From Halomonas heilongjiangensis (GTDB taxonomy: Bacteria; Pseudomonadota; Gammaproteobacteria; Pseudomonadales; Halomonadaceae), in contig NZ_PNRE01000019.1 of the NCBI RefSeq assembly GCF_002879645.1, positions 1-64,000 of the forward strand: a stretch of 64,000 nucleotides of DNA, in the 5' to 3' direction. The notes below the pieces were generated by a model, which saw only the letters and a program-made list of their open reading frames with translations, was not told the DNA's origin and did not search any database. Shown here piece by piece: positions 43,640-57,314 of the stretch. The position numbers were made by a program, and so were the translations under genes. Within the stretch, counting starts at the first letter, position 1, and each line of letters begins with the position of its first letter.

Positions 43640-44698
43640 CTAGCCCCGGGCGATGACCGGCTCGGTCGTGCCCAGCACCGCCCCCAGCAAGCGCGATGGG
43701 GATAGCTGCACCAGGCAGTGGGTGTGCCCGAGCGGACAGGTGCGCGCGAAGCAGGGCGAACAGGAGAGCCCGAGATAGTGGATCTCGGCATTGTCGGTCA
43801 ACGGCGGGGTATAGCGTGGCGAGGAGGAGCCGTAGATCGCCTGGATCCGGGTGCCCACCGCCGCCGCCACGTGCATCAGGCCCGAATCGTTGGTGACCAC
43901 CTGCCGGCAGTCCGCCAGCAGGTCGACGGCATCGGCCAGCCGCGTACGACCACAGAGGTTGTGCACCTGCGCCTGCCCTGCGCTGATCGTCTCGCCGGCG
44001 GCCTGGTCCTTCGCTCCCCCCAGCACCCTGACCTCGAAGCCTTCGGCCGTGAGTCGCCCGGCCAGTTCGCGGAAATAGGCGAGCGGCCACTGCTTGGCCG
44101 GGCCATACTCCGCTCCCGGCATCATGCCGATGGCGGGGCGCGACGATAGCCCGAGGGTCGAGCGCAACGCGTCGAGGTTGTCGGCATCGACCGCGAGACG
44201 CGGGCGGGGGATGGCGAAGCTGCCCGAGTCGGCCTCGGCGGCGGGCAGGCCCAGCGCGACGAAACGCTTCACCGTCTGGTCCAGTACCGCCTTGTCGAGC
44301 CGGCGGCGGTCATCGAGCAGACCATAGCGCTGCTCACCGGTGAAACCGGTCCGCCGCGGAATGCCCGCCAGGAAGGGCACCAGCGCGGACTTCCAGGAGC
44401 GCGGCAGCACGATGGCGCGATCGAAGCGGCCACGCAGCCGCCTCGCCAGTCTCCGCCGGGCCCGCCAACCGAACTCGCCATGGCCGGTCGTCAGGCTCAC
44501 CACCTCGTCGACCTCCGCCATGCGCTCGAGGATCGGCCGCGACCAGGCCGGGGCCACCACGCCGATCCGGCACCCGGGATGACGGGCCTTGAGGGTCATC
44601 AGCAGGCTCTGGGCCATGACCATGTCGCCCACCCAGGAAGGCCCGACCACCAGGATCCGCTCGCCCGTCGGCGGGGCCGCGGTGCCGGCCTCAGCCAT
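43640..44698 (-). CDS. waaF: ADP-heptose:lipopolysaccharide heptosyltransferase II
   Basis: 352 residues from [24 protein letters not shown] precedes this ATG, which overlaps the hldD stop by 8 nt. WaaF landmarks: [117 protein letters not shown] and the C-terminal [18 protein letters not shown] cysteine block. It adds the second heptose of the inner core in the cytosol before MsbA export. Confidence 0.95.
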   Translation of the reverse strand: MAEAGTAAPPTGERILVVGPSWVGDMVMAQSLLMTLKARHPGCRIGVVAPAWSRPILERMAEVDEVVSLTTGHGEFGWRARRRLARRLRGRFDRAIVLPRSWKSALVPFLAGIPRRTGFTGEQRYGLLDDRRRLDKAVLDQTVKRFVALGLPAAEADSGSFAIPRPRLAVDADNLDALRSTLGLSSRPAIGMMPGAEYGPAKQWPLAYFRELAGRLTAEGFEVRVLGGAKDQAAGETISAGQAQVHNLCGRTRLADAVDLLADCRQVVTNDSGLMHVAAAVGTRIQAIYGSSSPRYTPPLTDNAEIHYLGLSCSPCFARTCPLGHTHCLVQLSPSRLLGAVLGTTEPVIARG

Positions 44699-45647
44699 GC
44701 AGCCACTCCAGGTACTCGCGTACCCCCTCGGCGACGGTGCGGAACTCGCGGTCATAGCCGGCCTCGCGCAGCCGCGAGATGTCGGCCCGGGTGTAGCTCT
44801 GGTAGCGTCCCTTGAGTTCCTCGGGGAAGTCGATGTACTCGATCTCGCCCTTGCCGTGGAAGCCGATCACCGCCTCCCCGATCGCCTTGAACGGCTCGGC
44901 GCGGCCGGTCCCCAGGTTGAAGATGCCGGACCGCTCCGGGTGGTCCAGGAACCACAGGTTGACGTCGACCACGTCGCCCACGTAGACGAAGTCGCGGCTC
45001 TGCATGCCCGCTTCATAGCCGTCCCAGGCGCCGAACAGCTTGAGATTCTCACCGGCGCTCACCTGGGTGTGGTGGTGGTAGGCGACACTGGCCATCTTGC
45101 CCTTGTGCTGTTCGCGGGGGCCATAGACGTTGAAGTAGCGGAAGCCCACCACCTGGCTCTGGAAGTCATCCCAGCGCGCCCGCACGTACTGGTCGAACAG
45201 CAGCTTGGAGTAGCCGTAGACATTGAGCGGCTTCTCGTGCTCCGGTGCCTCCACGAACACCTCGCTGCCGCCGTAGGTGGCCGCCGAGGAAGCGTAGAGG
45301 AAGGGAATGCCCTGCCGCTGGCAGAAGTGCAGCAGCACCTTCGAGTACTCGAAGTTGTTGTCGAGCATGAAGCGGCCGTCCCACTCGGTGGTGTCGGAGC
45401 AGGCCCCCTCGTGGAAGATCGCCTCGATCGGCGGCAGCCTGGAGGGTTCACCGCGCAACACCGCCTCGACCCGGGCGCGGAAGTCGTCCTTGTCGAGGTA
45501 GTCGCCGAGGGTGCAGTCGGCCAGGTTGACGAACTTGGTGCCATCGCGCAGGTCATCGACCACCAGCACGTCGTCGCGGCCGCGGGCGTTGAGTGCCTTG
45601 ACCAGATTCGAGCCGATGAAGCCGGCTCCGCCTGTCACTACGATCAT
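44691..45647 (-). CDS. hldD: ADP-L-glycero-D-manno-heptose-6-epimerase
   Basis: 318 residues, an extended SDR. NAD(P)-binding [19 protein letters not shown] at the N-terminus, [14 protein letters not shown], catalytic Tyr-Lys in [34 protein letters not shown] and [15 protein letters not shown]. It epimerises ADP-D,D-heptose to ADP-L,D-heptose, the last step of heptose precursor synthesis before waaF and the other transferases use it. It is divergent from glyQ over about 100 bp. Confidence 0.97.
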   Translation of the reverse strand: MIVVTGGAGFIGSNLVKALNARGRDDVLVVDDLRDGTKFVNLADCTLGDYLDKDDFRARVEAVLRGEPSRLPPIEAIFHEGACSDTTEWDGRFMLDNNFEYSKVLLHFCQRQGIPFLYASSAATYGGSEVFVEAPEHEKPLNVYGYSKLLFDQYVRARWDDFQSQVVGFRYFNVYGPREQHKGKMASVAYHHHTQVSAGENLKLFGAWDGYEAGMQSRDFVYVGDVVDVNLWFLDHPERSGIFNLGTGRAEPFKAIGEAVIGFHGKGEIEYIDFPEELKGRYQSYTRADISRLREAGYDREFRTVAEGVREYLEWLHG

Positions 45648-45749
45648 GGGATGTCCTCATTGGGGCACAGCGGACTGCGCCTATAACCGATCTGCCTGTG
45701 ATTGTATACTTGACGCCCTGTGAATTCATGGCCAACGGTGCTTCCCGCG

Positions 45750-46723
<974 letters not shown>

Positions 46724-46727
<4 letters not shown>

Positions 46728-48796
46728 GCATGGCTGCCAACACCCTACTGGTTGAACTGGGCGTCGAGGAACTGCCACCGAGCGCCATCGACACCCTCTC
46801 CGACGCCCTGGCCGAGGGCATCCGCCGTGGCCTCGCCGAGGCCGAGGTTGCCTTCGGCGAAGTGCTCGCCTACGCCAGCCCGCGTCGCCTGGCGGTACAG
46901 ATCCGCGAGCTCGCCGACAAGCAGCCCGACCGCGAGGTCGAGCGCCGCGGCCCGGCGCTGGCCGCGGCGTTCAAGGACGGCCAGCCGACCAGGGCCGCCG
47001 ACGGCTTCGCCCGCTCCTGTGGCGTCGGCGTCGACGACCTGATCCACCTGGAGACCGACAAGGGCACCTGGCTCGGCTACCGCGAGCGGCAGCCGGGCGA
47101 GGCCACGGTCCGCCTGCTGCCCGCCATCGTCGAGAGGGCCATCGCCGCCCTGCCGGTACCCAAGAACATGCGCTGGGGGGCCTCGCGCATCGAGTTCTCC
47201 CGCCCCGTGCATTGGCTGGTGATGCTCTACGGCAGCACGGTGATCGAGGCCGAGGCCCTGGGCCTGCGGGCCGGCCGCACCACGCGCGGGCACCGCTTCC
47301 ACGCCCCCGAGGCCATCGAGCTGGCCCATGCCGACGACTACCTCGCCGCCCTCGAGGCCGCCTGGGTGCTGGCCGACCGTGACAAGCGCCGCGAGCGGAT
47401 CCGCGAGCAGGTGCTGGCCGAGGCCGAGGTCCAGGAGGCCCTGGCGGTGATCGACGAGGAGTTGCTCACCGAGGTCAGTGGCCTGGTCGAGTGGCCGGTG
47501 GCCCTGACCGGCAGCTTCGACGAACGCTTCCTCGAGGTGCCGGCGGAGTGCCTGATCTCCTCGATGAAGGCCAACCAGAAGTACTTCCACCTGCTCGACG
47601 AACAGGGGCGCCTCAAGCCGCTGTTCATCACCATCTCCAATATCGACAGCCGGGATCCCCAGCAGGTGATCGAGGGCAACGAGAAGGTGATCCGTCCGCG
47701 CCTGGCCGACGCCGCCTTCTTCTACGACACCGACCGCAAGCGCCCCTTGGCCAGCCACCTCGGCGAACTCTCCGGCGTGGTCTTCCAGAAACAGCTCGGC
47801 ACCCTGGCCGACAAGGCCCACCGCACCGCCGCCGTGGCCGCCTTCATCGCCGGCCGCATCGACGGCGACGTGCCCCAGGCCCGCCGTGCCGCCGAGCTGG
47901 CCAAGTGCGACCTGGTCACCGAGATGGTGCTGGAGTTTCCCGAGCTGCAGGGCATCATGGGCCGCTACTACGCCACCCACGACGGCGAACCCGGGGAGGT
48001 GGCCGAGGCACTGGAAGAGCAGTACCTGCCGCGCTTCGCCGGCGACGAGATCCCCCGCACCCGCACCGGCCTGGCCCTGGCGCTGGCCGACCGCCTCGAC
48101 ACCCTGACCGGCATCTTCGGCATCGGCCAGCGGCCCACCGGCACCAAGGACCCCTTCGCCCTGCGCCGTGCCGCCATCGGCGTACTCAACATCCTGATCA
48201 AGGGTGAACTGCCCCTCGACCTGCGCGAGCTGCTCGAACTGGCGGCCGCCCAGCACCAGGAGCTGCCCTACGCCGAGAGCCTGGTCGACGAGGTACTCGG
48301 CTACATGCTCGACCGCTTCCGTGCCTGGGGCCAGGACGAGGGGATCGAGGCCGAGGTCTATCTCGCAGTGCGCGCCCGCCCGGTGACCCGCCCGCTCGAC
48401 TTCGCCCGGCGCCTGCGCGCGGTGCACGCCTTCGCCCACCGCGAGGAAGCCGCAGCGCTGGCCGCCGCCAACAAGCGAGTCTCCAATATCCTCGCCAAGC
48501 AGGAGCACGATGGCTCGACGCGGGTGGACGCCACGCTGCTGGGGGAGCCCGCCGAGCAGGCCCTCCATGCAGCGCTCATCGAGCAGCATGACGCCGTGAT
48601 GCCGCTGTTCGCCGAGGGACGCTACCGCGAGGCGCTGGACGCCCTGTCGAGCCTGCGTGAGCCGGTCGATGCCTTCTTCGACCAGGTCATGGTCATGGCC
48701 GAGGACGAGGCGGTGCGCCGCAACCGGCTGGCGCTGCTCGCGGGCCTGCAGGCGCTGTTCCTCGAAGTCGCCGATATCGCCCAGCTTCAGCAGTAG
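46724..48796 (+). CDS. glyS: Glycyl-tRNA synthetase beta subunit
   Basis: 690 residues, the usual ~690. The N-terminus [27 protein letters not shown] is diagnostic; later landmarks include [80 protein letters not shown], and [40 protein letters not shown]. The C-terminal anticodon-binding domain ends in the polyhelical tail. It is coupled to glyQ by ATGA and ended by the hairpin at 48817. Confidence 0.97.
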
Positions 48797-48816
48797 CGCT
48801 GCCCGATGTCTTGCCG

Positions 48817-48845
48817 AAAAGGGCCGGCCACTCGCCGGCCCTTTT
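48817..48845 (+). terminator. Intrinsic terminator of glyQS
   Basis: AAAAGGGCCGGC and GCCGGCCCTTTT form a 12-bp stem with a 5-nt loop, ending in TTTT, 20 nt past the glyS stop. The A/T symmetry lets it work in both directions. Confidence 0.88.
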
Positions 48846-48869
48846 GCATGTCATAACGCCCCGTCGGCC

Positions 48870-48885
48870 TGTTTCACGTGGAACA
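48870..48885. promoter_or_regulatory. parS-like site 1 (15/16)
   Basis: TGTTTCACGTGGAACA differs by one base from the ParB consensus TGTTTCACGTGAAACA. It lies in the glyS-gmhB intergenic region. Confidence 0.8.
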
Positions 48886-48945
48886 TGCCCGCTCGTCGTC
48901 GCTCCGCTTCCCATGCTGCTTCACCCGGCTTTCTTCGCCTGCGGA

Positions 48946-48961
48946 TGTTTCACGTGAAACA
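48946..48961. promoter_or_regulatory. parS site 2 (perfect)
   Basis: TGTTTCACGTGAAACA, a perfect match to the ParB centromere palindrome, in the glyS-gmhB intergenic region. Confidence 0.92.
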
Positions 48962-48993
48962 TGGCCTGCCGGCCCTCGTTGCTTGGCAACCCG

Positions 48994-49009
48994 GGTTCCA
49001 CATGAAACA
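48994..49009. promoter_or_regulatory. Degenerate parS-like site 3 (13/16)
   Basis: GGTTCCACATGAAACA retains the right half of the palindrome but has three mismatches, two in the left half and one at the centre. It sits close to the two better sites and may be a decayed or weak site. Confidence 0.45.
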
Positions 49010-49049
49010 CTGCACGTCACCGCCTTCGAATCATCAGTGACCCTCTCTC

Positions 49050-49607
49050 ATGCCCAGCCCACCCAAGCTCGTGATCCTCGACCGCGACGGCGTCATCAAC
49101 CATGACTCCGATGACTACGTGAAGTCCCTCGACGAGTGGATCCCCTACCCCAGCGCGATCGCCGCCATCGCCCGCCTGACCCAGGCCGGCTGGACGGTCG
49201 CGGTCGCCACCAACCAGTCGGGCATCGCCCGGGGCCTCTACGACGAAGCCACCCTGGCCGCCATGCACCGGGAGCTCGGGCGGCGGGTCGCCGCGGCCGG
49301 CGGCGAGATCGCCCATATCGCCTACTGCCCACACGGCCCCGACGATGGCTGCGATTGCCGCAAGCCGCTGCCCGGGCTCCTCGAGCAGATTCGCGTTGCC
49401 CTGGCCCTCGAGAGTCTCGAGGGCAGCTGGATGGTCGGCGACAGCCTGCGGGACCTGCAGGCCGCTGAGCCACTCGGTTGCCGCCCGGTGCTGGTCAGGA
49501 CGGGCAAGGGTGAACGCACCTTGGCCAAGGGTGAGGGCCTTCACCACGCCCTTGTCTTCGACGACCTCGCCGCCTTCGTCGACTGGTTGTTGCACCAGAC
49601 CCGCTGA
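49050..49607 (+). CDS. gmhB: D-glycero-beta-D-manno-heptose-1,7-bisphosphate 7-phosphatase
   Basis: 185 residues, HAD superfamily. The nucleophile motif LVILDRDGVINHDSDDYVKS, motif II VATNQSGIARGLYD, zinc loop YCPHGPDDGCDCRKP and motif IV WMVGDSLRDLQAAEPLG match GmhB. It removes the 7-phosphate of heptose-1,7-bisphosphate between the kinase and adenylyltransferase steps of HldE. gmhB following glyS is the usual pseudomonad-type order. No strong ribosome site precedes the ATG. Confidence 0.95.
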   Translation: MPSPPKLVILDRDGVINHDSDDYVKSLDEWIPYPSAIAAIARLTQAGWTVAVATNQSGIARGLYDEATLAAMHRELGRRVAAAGGEIAHIAYCPHGPDDGCDCRKPLPGLLEQIRVALALESLEGSWMVGDSLRDLQAAEPLGCRPVLVRTGKGERTLAKGEGLHHALVFDDLAAFVDWLLHQTR

Positions 49608-49670
49608 TCCGGTTTCTTTTCCACCACACCCCGCCGCCCTCCCCCTCCTCCTGACCGATCATCCATGCAG

Positions 49671-49709
49671 AAACCACCAAGCCGGCCATGATGGCCGGCT
49701 TGGTGGTTT
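49671..49709. terminator. Bidirectional terminator between gmhB and gyrB
   Basis: Two 19-nt arms (49671-49689 and 49691-49709) are perfect reverse complements, beginning AAACCACCAAGCC and ending GGCTTGGTGGTTT. The A and T ends give a short U-run in either direction, fitting the converging gmhB and gyrB genes. Confidence 0.85.
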
Positions 49710-49727
49710 CTCTCACTGGATTCGGCA

Positions 49728-49743
49728 TGTTTCACGTGAAACA
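49728..49743. promoter_or_regulatory. parS site 4 (perfect)
   Basis: TGTTTCACGTGAAACA, perfect match, between the bidirectional terminator and the gyrB stop codon. Confidence 0.92.
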
Positions 49744-49754
49744 TGCCATCGACA

Positions 49755-53302
<3,548 letters not shown>

Positions 53303-53351
53303 ATAGGAGTGGGGGTCAGCCGACGCGCCGCTCAAGGCGAGGCCAGTTCCG

Positions 53352-54455
53352 TCAGAGGCGCATCGGCATGACGACATAGAGGGCATCGCCACCGCCGGGC
53401 TCTTCCATCAGCGCGCTGCTGTTGGGATCACCCAGGGTCATCTGCACCCGATCTTCATCCAGCGCGTTCAATACGTCGACCAGATAGCCGACATTGAAGC
53501 CGATCTCCATGGCTCCGCCGCTGTATTCGATGGCCACGTTCTCCTCGGCTTCCTCCTGCTCGGGGTTGTTGGCCATCACCCGCAGGTTGCCCTCTTCCAG
53601 GTTCAGGCGCACGCCGCGGTACTTCTCGTTGGAGAGAATGGCGGTGCGGGACAGCACCTGGCGCAGCTCGGCCCGGTCGGCGATGAACACCTTGTCGCCG
53701 CCACGGGGCACGACACGTTCGTAGTCCGGGAACTTGCCGTCCACCAGCTTGGAGGTGAAGGTGAAATCACCGGTATGGGCCCGGACATGACTGGCCCCCA
53801 GGGTCAAGCTGACCGGCTCGTCGCTGTCATCCAGCAGGCGGGCCAGCTCGAGTATGCCCTTGCGCGGCACGATCAGCTTCTGGGCAGGGTCGACCGCGAT
53901 CTCCGTAGGCCGCGAACAGACCGCCAGACGGTGGCCATCGGTGGCCACGGCGCGGACCAGGTTGGAACGCAGCTCGAGCAGCATGCCATTGAGGTAATAG
54001 CGCACATCCTGCTGGGCCATGGCGAAGGACGTGGCATCGATCAGGTGCTTGAGGGTACCCCGCGGCAGGCTGAGCTCGATGCTCCCCTGGCTGTCCTCGA
54101 TATTGGGGAATTCGGCCACCGGCAGGGTCGAGAGCGTAAAGCGGGAGCGCCCGCTACGCAGCACGGCCCGACCATCCTCCAGGGAGAGCTGGAGCTCTGA
54201 CTGGTCCGGCAGCGACTTGCAGATGTCCATCAGCTTGCGTGCCGGCACGGTGGCGGCACCCGGCTCCTCCACCAGGCTCGCTGCAGTTCGCCCGATCAGC
54301 TCGACTTCCAGGTCGGTGCCGGTCAATGCCACCTGGTCCTGGTCGACCTGGATCAGCACGTTGGACAGTACCGGCAGGGTCTGGCGTCGCTCCACCACGC
54401 CGGCGACCAGCGTCAGCGGGCGCAGCAGGGCTTCTCGGGAGATGGAAAATTTCAT
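53352..54455 (-). CDS. dnaN: DNA polymerase III beta sliding clamp
   Basis: 367 residues, equal to the E. coli clamp (366). It starts MKFSISREALLRPLTLVAGV with GGAGCC upstream. Three clamp repeats are visible by LPVLSNVLIQVDQDQVALTGTDLEVEL, the middle KLIVPRKGILELARLLDD, and the C-terminal NVGYLVDVLNALDEDRVQMTLGDPNSSALMEEP with YVVMPMRL. It forms the ring that tethers polymerase III to DNA. It lies 106 nt downstream of dnaA. Confidence 0.98.
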   Translation of the reverse strand: MKFSISREALLRPLTLVAGVVERRQTLPVLSNVLIQVDQDQVALTGTDLEVELIGRTAASLVEEPGAATVPARKLMDICKSLPDQSELQLSLEDGRAVLRSGRSRFTLSTLPVAEFPNIEDSQGSIELSLPRGTLKHLIDATSFAMAQQDVRYYLNGMLLELRSNLVRAVATDGHRLAVCSRPTEIAVDPAQKLIVPRKGILELARLLDDSDEPVSLTLGASHVRAHTGDFTFTSKLVDGKFPDYERVVPRGGDKVFIADRAELRQVLSRTAILSNEKYRGVRLNLEEGNLRVMANNPEQEEAEENVAIEYSGGAMEIGFNVGYLVDVLNALDEDRVQMTLGDPNSSALMEEPGGGDALYVVMPMRL

Positions 54456-54561
54456 GTCGGCTCCACGTCTTGTCCTGAAGGGTTCGGCCGCCGGCGGCTT
54501 TGGCCGGTCGATCGGCATCGCTGTTCTTGAATGACAACGGTTGAAAGGCAACCAACCTAGC

Positions 54562-56037
54562 TTAGCTGGTCAGCAGACGCAGCAGATTCTTGTAGTCCTC
54601 GCGGATGTCGGCGTTCTCTTCCTGAAGGGCCTGCACCTTGCGACAAGCGTGCAACACCGTGGTGTGATCGCGGCCGCCGAAGGCATCGCCGATCTCCGGC
54701 AGGCTGTGGTTGGTCAACTCCTTGGCCAGCGCCATGGCCACCTGGCGGGGCCTGGCCACCGACCGCGAGCGACGCTTCGACAGCAGGTCGGAGAGCTTGA
54801 TCTTGTAGTACTCGGCCACGGTGCGCTGGATGTTGTCGACCCCCACCTGCTTGTCCTGCAGGGCCAGCAGGTCCTTGAGCGACTCGCGGATGAAGTCCTG
54901 GGTGATCGGCTTGCCCATGAAATGGGAGTCGGCGATCACCTTCTTCAGGGCACCCTCCAGCTCGCGGACATTCGAGCGGATCTTCTGGGCGATGAAGAAG
55001 GCGGCATCGTGAGGCAGCTCGACCTTGGCCTGATCGGCCTTCTTCATCAGGATCGCCACCCGGGTCTCGAGCTCCGGCGGCTCGATCGCCACCGTCAGCC
55101 CCCAGCCGAAACGTGACTTCAACCGCTCCTCTACCCCACTGATTTCCTTGGGATAACGGTCCGACGTGAGGATCATCTGCTGGCCACCCTCGAGCAACGC
55201 ATTGAAGGTGTGGAAGAACTCCTCCTGGGAACGCTCCTTGCCGGCAAAGAACTGGATATCGTCGATCAGCAGGGCATCCACGCTGCGATAGAAGCGCTTG
55301 AAGTCGTTGATGGCATTGAGCTGGAGCGCCTTGACCATGTCGGCCACGAAACGCTCGGAATGCAGGTAGACCACCCGCGCATTCTCGCGACGTCCGGCCA
55401 GGGCATTGCCCACGGCATGCATCAGGTGGGTCTTGCCGAGACCCACGCCCCCATAGAGGAAGAGCGGGTTGTAGGCCCCTCCAGGATTCTCGGAGACCTG
55501 CCTCGACGCCGCCCTCGCCAACTGGTTGGACTTGCCCTCGACGAAGGTCTCGAAGGTGAAGTTCGGATTCAGTCCGCTGTTGTGCTTGAGGCTGCCCTCT
55601 ACCTGGACCTGGCGCTCGCCGGGACGCCGACCGGCTGCGCCCCCCTCATCGCGCAGCGCTTCGATCTCGCGCTCGTCCCCGACCTCTCCGCGGCCACGCG
55701 ACGGCACCTGGACCGCCGGTGCCACCGGTTGTCGGGGGCTGGCCGACACCGGATTGCCGAGTTCCCGCGGCTGGGGAGCGGTCGCCGTGCGACGACTGCC
55801 CACCGACAGCACCACCTTGGGTGGCTTGGCGGGCGACAGCTCCCGCATCAACTCACTGATGCGCTTGGCATACTTGTCGCTGACCCAGTCACGGACGAAC
55901 CGGTTGGGTGCCAGCAGACAAAGCTCGTTGGACTCCCCCTCCTCCGCCTGCAAGGGGCGAATCCAGGTATTGAACTGCTGGGAATTCAGTTCGTCCTGCA
56001 GGTAGTCCAGACACTGTTGCCAGAGAGCGAGCGACAC
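54562..56037 (-). CDS. dnaA: Chromosomal replication initiator DnaA
   Basis: 491 residues with a GTG start after GAGGT. Domain I ([29 protein letters not shown]), a longer linker domain II (about 85-155), AAA+ domain III with Walker [18 protein letters not shown], Walker [27 protein letters not shown] and sensor [13 protein letters not shown], and domain IV with [46 protein letters not shown], the DnaA-box-binding signature. It opens the origin. A perfect DnaA box 56 nt upstream of the start suggests autoregulation. Confidence 0.99.
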   Translation of the reverse strand: MSLALWQQCLDYLQDELNSQQFNTWIRPLQAEEGESNELCLLAPNRFVRDWVSDKYAKRISELMRELSPAKPPKVVLSVGSRRTATAPQPRELGNPVSASPRQPVAPAVQVPSRGRGEVGDEREIEALRDEGGAAGRRPGERQVQVEGSLKHNSGLNPNFTFETFVEGKSNQLARAASRQVSENPGGAYNPLFLYGGVGLGKTHLMHAVGNALAGRRENARVVYLHSERFVADMVKALQLNAINDFKRFYRSVDALLIDDIQFFAGKERSQEEFFHTFNALLEGGQQMILTSDRYPKEISGVEERLKSRFGWGLTVAIEPPELETRVAILMKKADQAKVELPHDAAFFIAQKIRSNVRELEGALKKVIADSHFMGKPITQDFIRESLKDLLALQDKQVGVDNIQRTVAEYYKIKLSDLLSKRRSRSVARPRQVAMALAKELTNHSLPEIGDAFGGRDHTTVLHACRKVQALQEENADIREDYKNLLRLLTS

Positions 56038-56089
56038 GCGACCTCACCATTCATCGAAAAAACGACCGACATTGTATCGTTCAGGGCCA

Positions 56090-56365
56090 AGGTTATCCAC
56101 ATGAGCCACCCCCTCGCGGCATGCTGTGGACAACCCGGATGATCGGCGGGGACAGCCGCGGGATTCCCCTGGGGGCGGCCCGGCCCTGTGGATGGATGCC
56201 CGGCGGGGTACACCGTCGATGCACAGGCCATCCTCCGGTCATGCGAGACTTGCCCACAGCCAAGTCTATCAAATAACATTTTGATCTAATGCGGTTAATT
56301 GCACATATCCACAGAAGCTGTCCCCAGTATTAATAACAACATCATCTAAAGATCTTTAATTATAA
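56090..56365. other. oriC: Probable replication origin oriC
   Basis: Part of the 519-bp gap between dnaA and rpmH. DnaA boxes: TTATCCACA (56093-56101, perfect), TGTGGACAA (56125-56133, reverse strand TTGTCCACA), TTGCCCACA (56250-56258, weaker) and ATATCCACA (56305-56313, one mismatch). An AT-rich stretch at about 56260-56365, unlike the GC-rich surroundings, could be the unwinding element. GATC occurs at 56141, 56283 and 56351. The location matches pseudomonad-type origins. The remaining 56366-56430 holds no gene I can see. Confidence 0.78.
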
Positions 56366-56430
56366 TGACTGATTCGTGGCAGGGCGGCGTTCCCCTTCCC
56401 CTGCCATCCACCGGCATCGATACGGAAAAA

Positions 56431-56459
56431 TTGCACCCGAGCACCGAAATCACTACAAT
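56431..56459 (+). promoter_or_regulatory. sigma70 promoter of rpmH-rnpA
   Basis: TTGCAC (56431-56436) and TACAAT (56454-56459) are spaced by exactly 17 nt, a strong housekeeping promoter about 98 nt before the rpmH ATG. Confidence 0.75.
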
Positions 56460-56556
56460 TTCCGGTCTTGAGCCGAATCCCCCCGGGTTCCGATACGGGA
56501 TCCGGACGCCTCGACATTGTCGATTCTTCCTGAAAACCACGTGGGAATAACGAGTT

Positions 56557-56691
56557 ATGAAACGCACCTTTCAGCCCAGCGTTCTCAAGCGCAAGCGCGT
56601 GCACGGCTTCCGTGCCCGCATGGCCACCAAGAATGGTCGTGCCGTTCTGGCGCGTCGTCGCGCCAAGGGTCGCAAGCGCCTGAGCGCCTGA
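56557..56691 (+). CDS. rpmH: 50S ribosomal protein L34
   Basis: 44 residues, [20 protein letters not shown] through [20 protein letters not shown] to LSA. It matches bacterial L34 essentially over the full length (MKRTFQPS, RxHGFRxRMxTxxGRxVLxxRRxKGRxxL). A highly basic protein of the large ribosomal subunit. The spacing and order with dnaA upstream and rnpA downstream (13 nt) are conserved. Confidence 0.99.
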   Translation: MKRTFQPSVLKRKRVHGFRARMATKNGRAVLARRRAKGRKRLSA

Positions 56692-56704
56692 ACGCGGACC
56701 GCAC

Positions 56705-57076
56705 GTGTCCCGTCAGGATTTTCCCCGGCGTCTGCGTCTTCTGACGGCCGGGGATTTTCGGCGCGTCTTCGATACGGCTGCATACAAGGTCCATGGCAAG
56801 GGGTTGATGGCACTGGCCTCTCCCAACGACCTGGGACACCCCCGACTCGGCCTGGTCTTCAGCAAGAAGAACGTCCGGCGAGCCGTCGACCGCAACCGCC
56901 TCAAGCGACTCGCTCGCGAGTCGATCCGGCTGCAGCAACAGCGCCTGCCCTCCGTGGACATCGTGATTCTGGCCAGGCGTGGCGTTCACGAGCTCGACAA
57001 CGCCAGCCTGCATCGCCAGCTTCACGGCATGTGGAAGCGTCTGACGCGAGACGTGCAGAAGTCGAAGACCGGCTGA
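56705..57076 (+). CDS. rnpA: Ribonuclease P protein component
   Basis: 123 residues with a GTG start. FPRRLRLLTAGDFRRVFDTA at the N-terminus and the RNR motif RRAVDRNRLKRLARESIRLQQ are diagnostic; LPSVDIVILARRGVHELDNASL follows. It is the protein cofactor that assists the RNase P ribozyme in maturing tRNA 5' ends. It shares the rpmH promoter. The yidD gene that usually follows rnpA is not seen here. Confidence 0.97.
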   Translation: MSRQDFPRRLRLLTAGDFRRVFDTAAYKVHGKGLMALASPNDLGHPRLGLVFSKKNVRRAVDRNRLKRLARESIRLQQQRLPSVDIVILARRGVHELDNASLHRQLHGMWKRLTRDVQKSKTG

Positions 57077-57225
57077 TGGGCCCAGGGCAACTTGCCAGCT
57101 GCGTCGCCGCGTATCGGCATCGGCGCGGCGCGGCCAGTCACGGAGTCTGCATGAGAGCCACCACCTCTTGCCGGACGATCATCGCTACCAGCATGCCGAG
57201 TGCCGAGAATCCGTGTACTGAGCCT

Positions 57226-57244
57226 AGCCTGCCTTCGGCAGGCT
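57226..57244 (+). terminator. Hairpin between rnpA and yidC
   Basis: AGCCTGCC and GGCAGGCT form a perfect 8-bp stem with a TTC loop, followed by TTCGTG. It is a weak terminator or processing signal. The rest of 57077-57314 contains no gene I recognise. Confidence 0.55.
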
Positions 57245-57314
57245 TTCGTGTATATCGGGCGTGCGACCCGCACCACGCCATCGGAATGTTCACCACCCAT
57301 CGGGCAGACCCCTC

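Noticed and set aside
56366..56550. A 61-codon frame between oriC and rpmH
   Set aside because: It overlaps the strong rpmH promoter, has no ribosome site and no sensible protein features.
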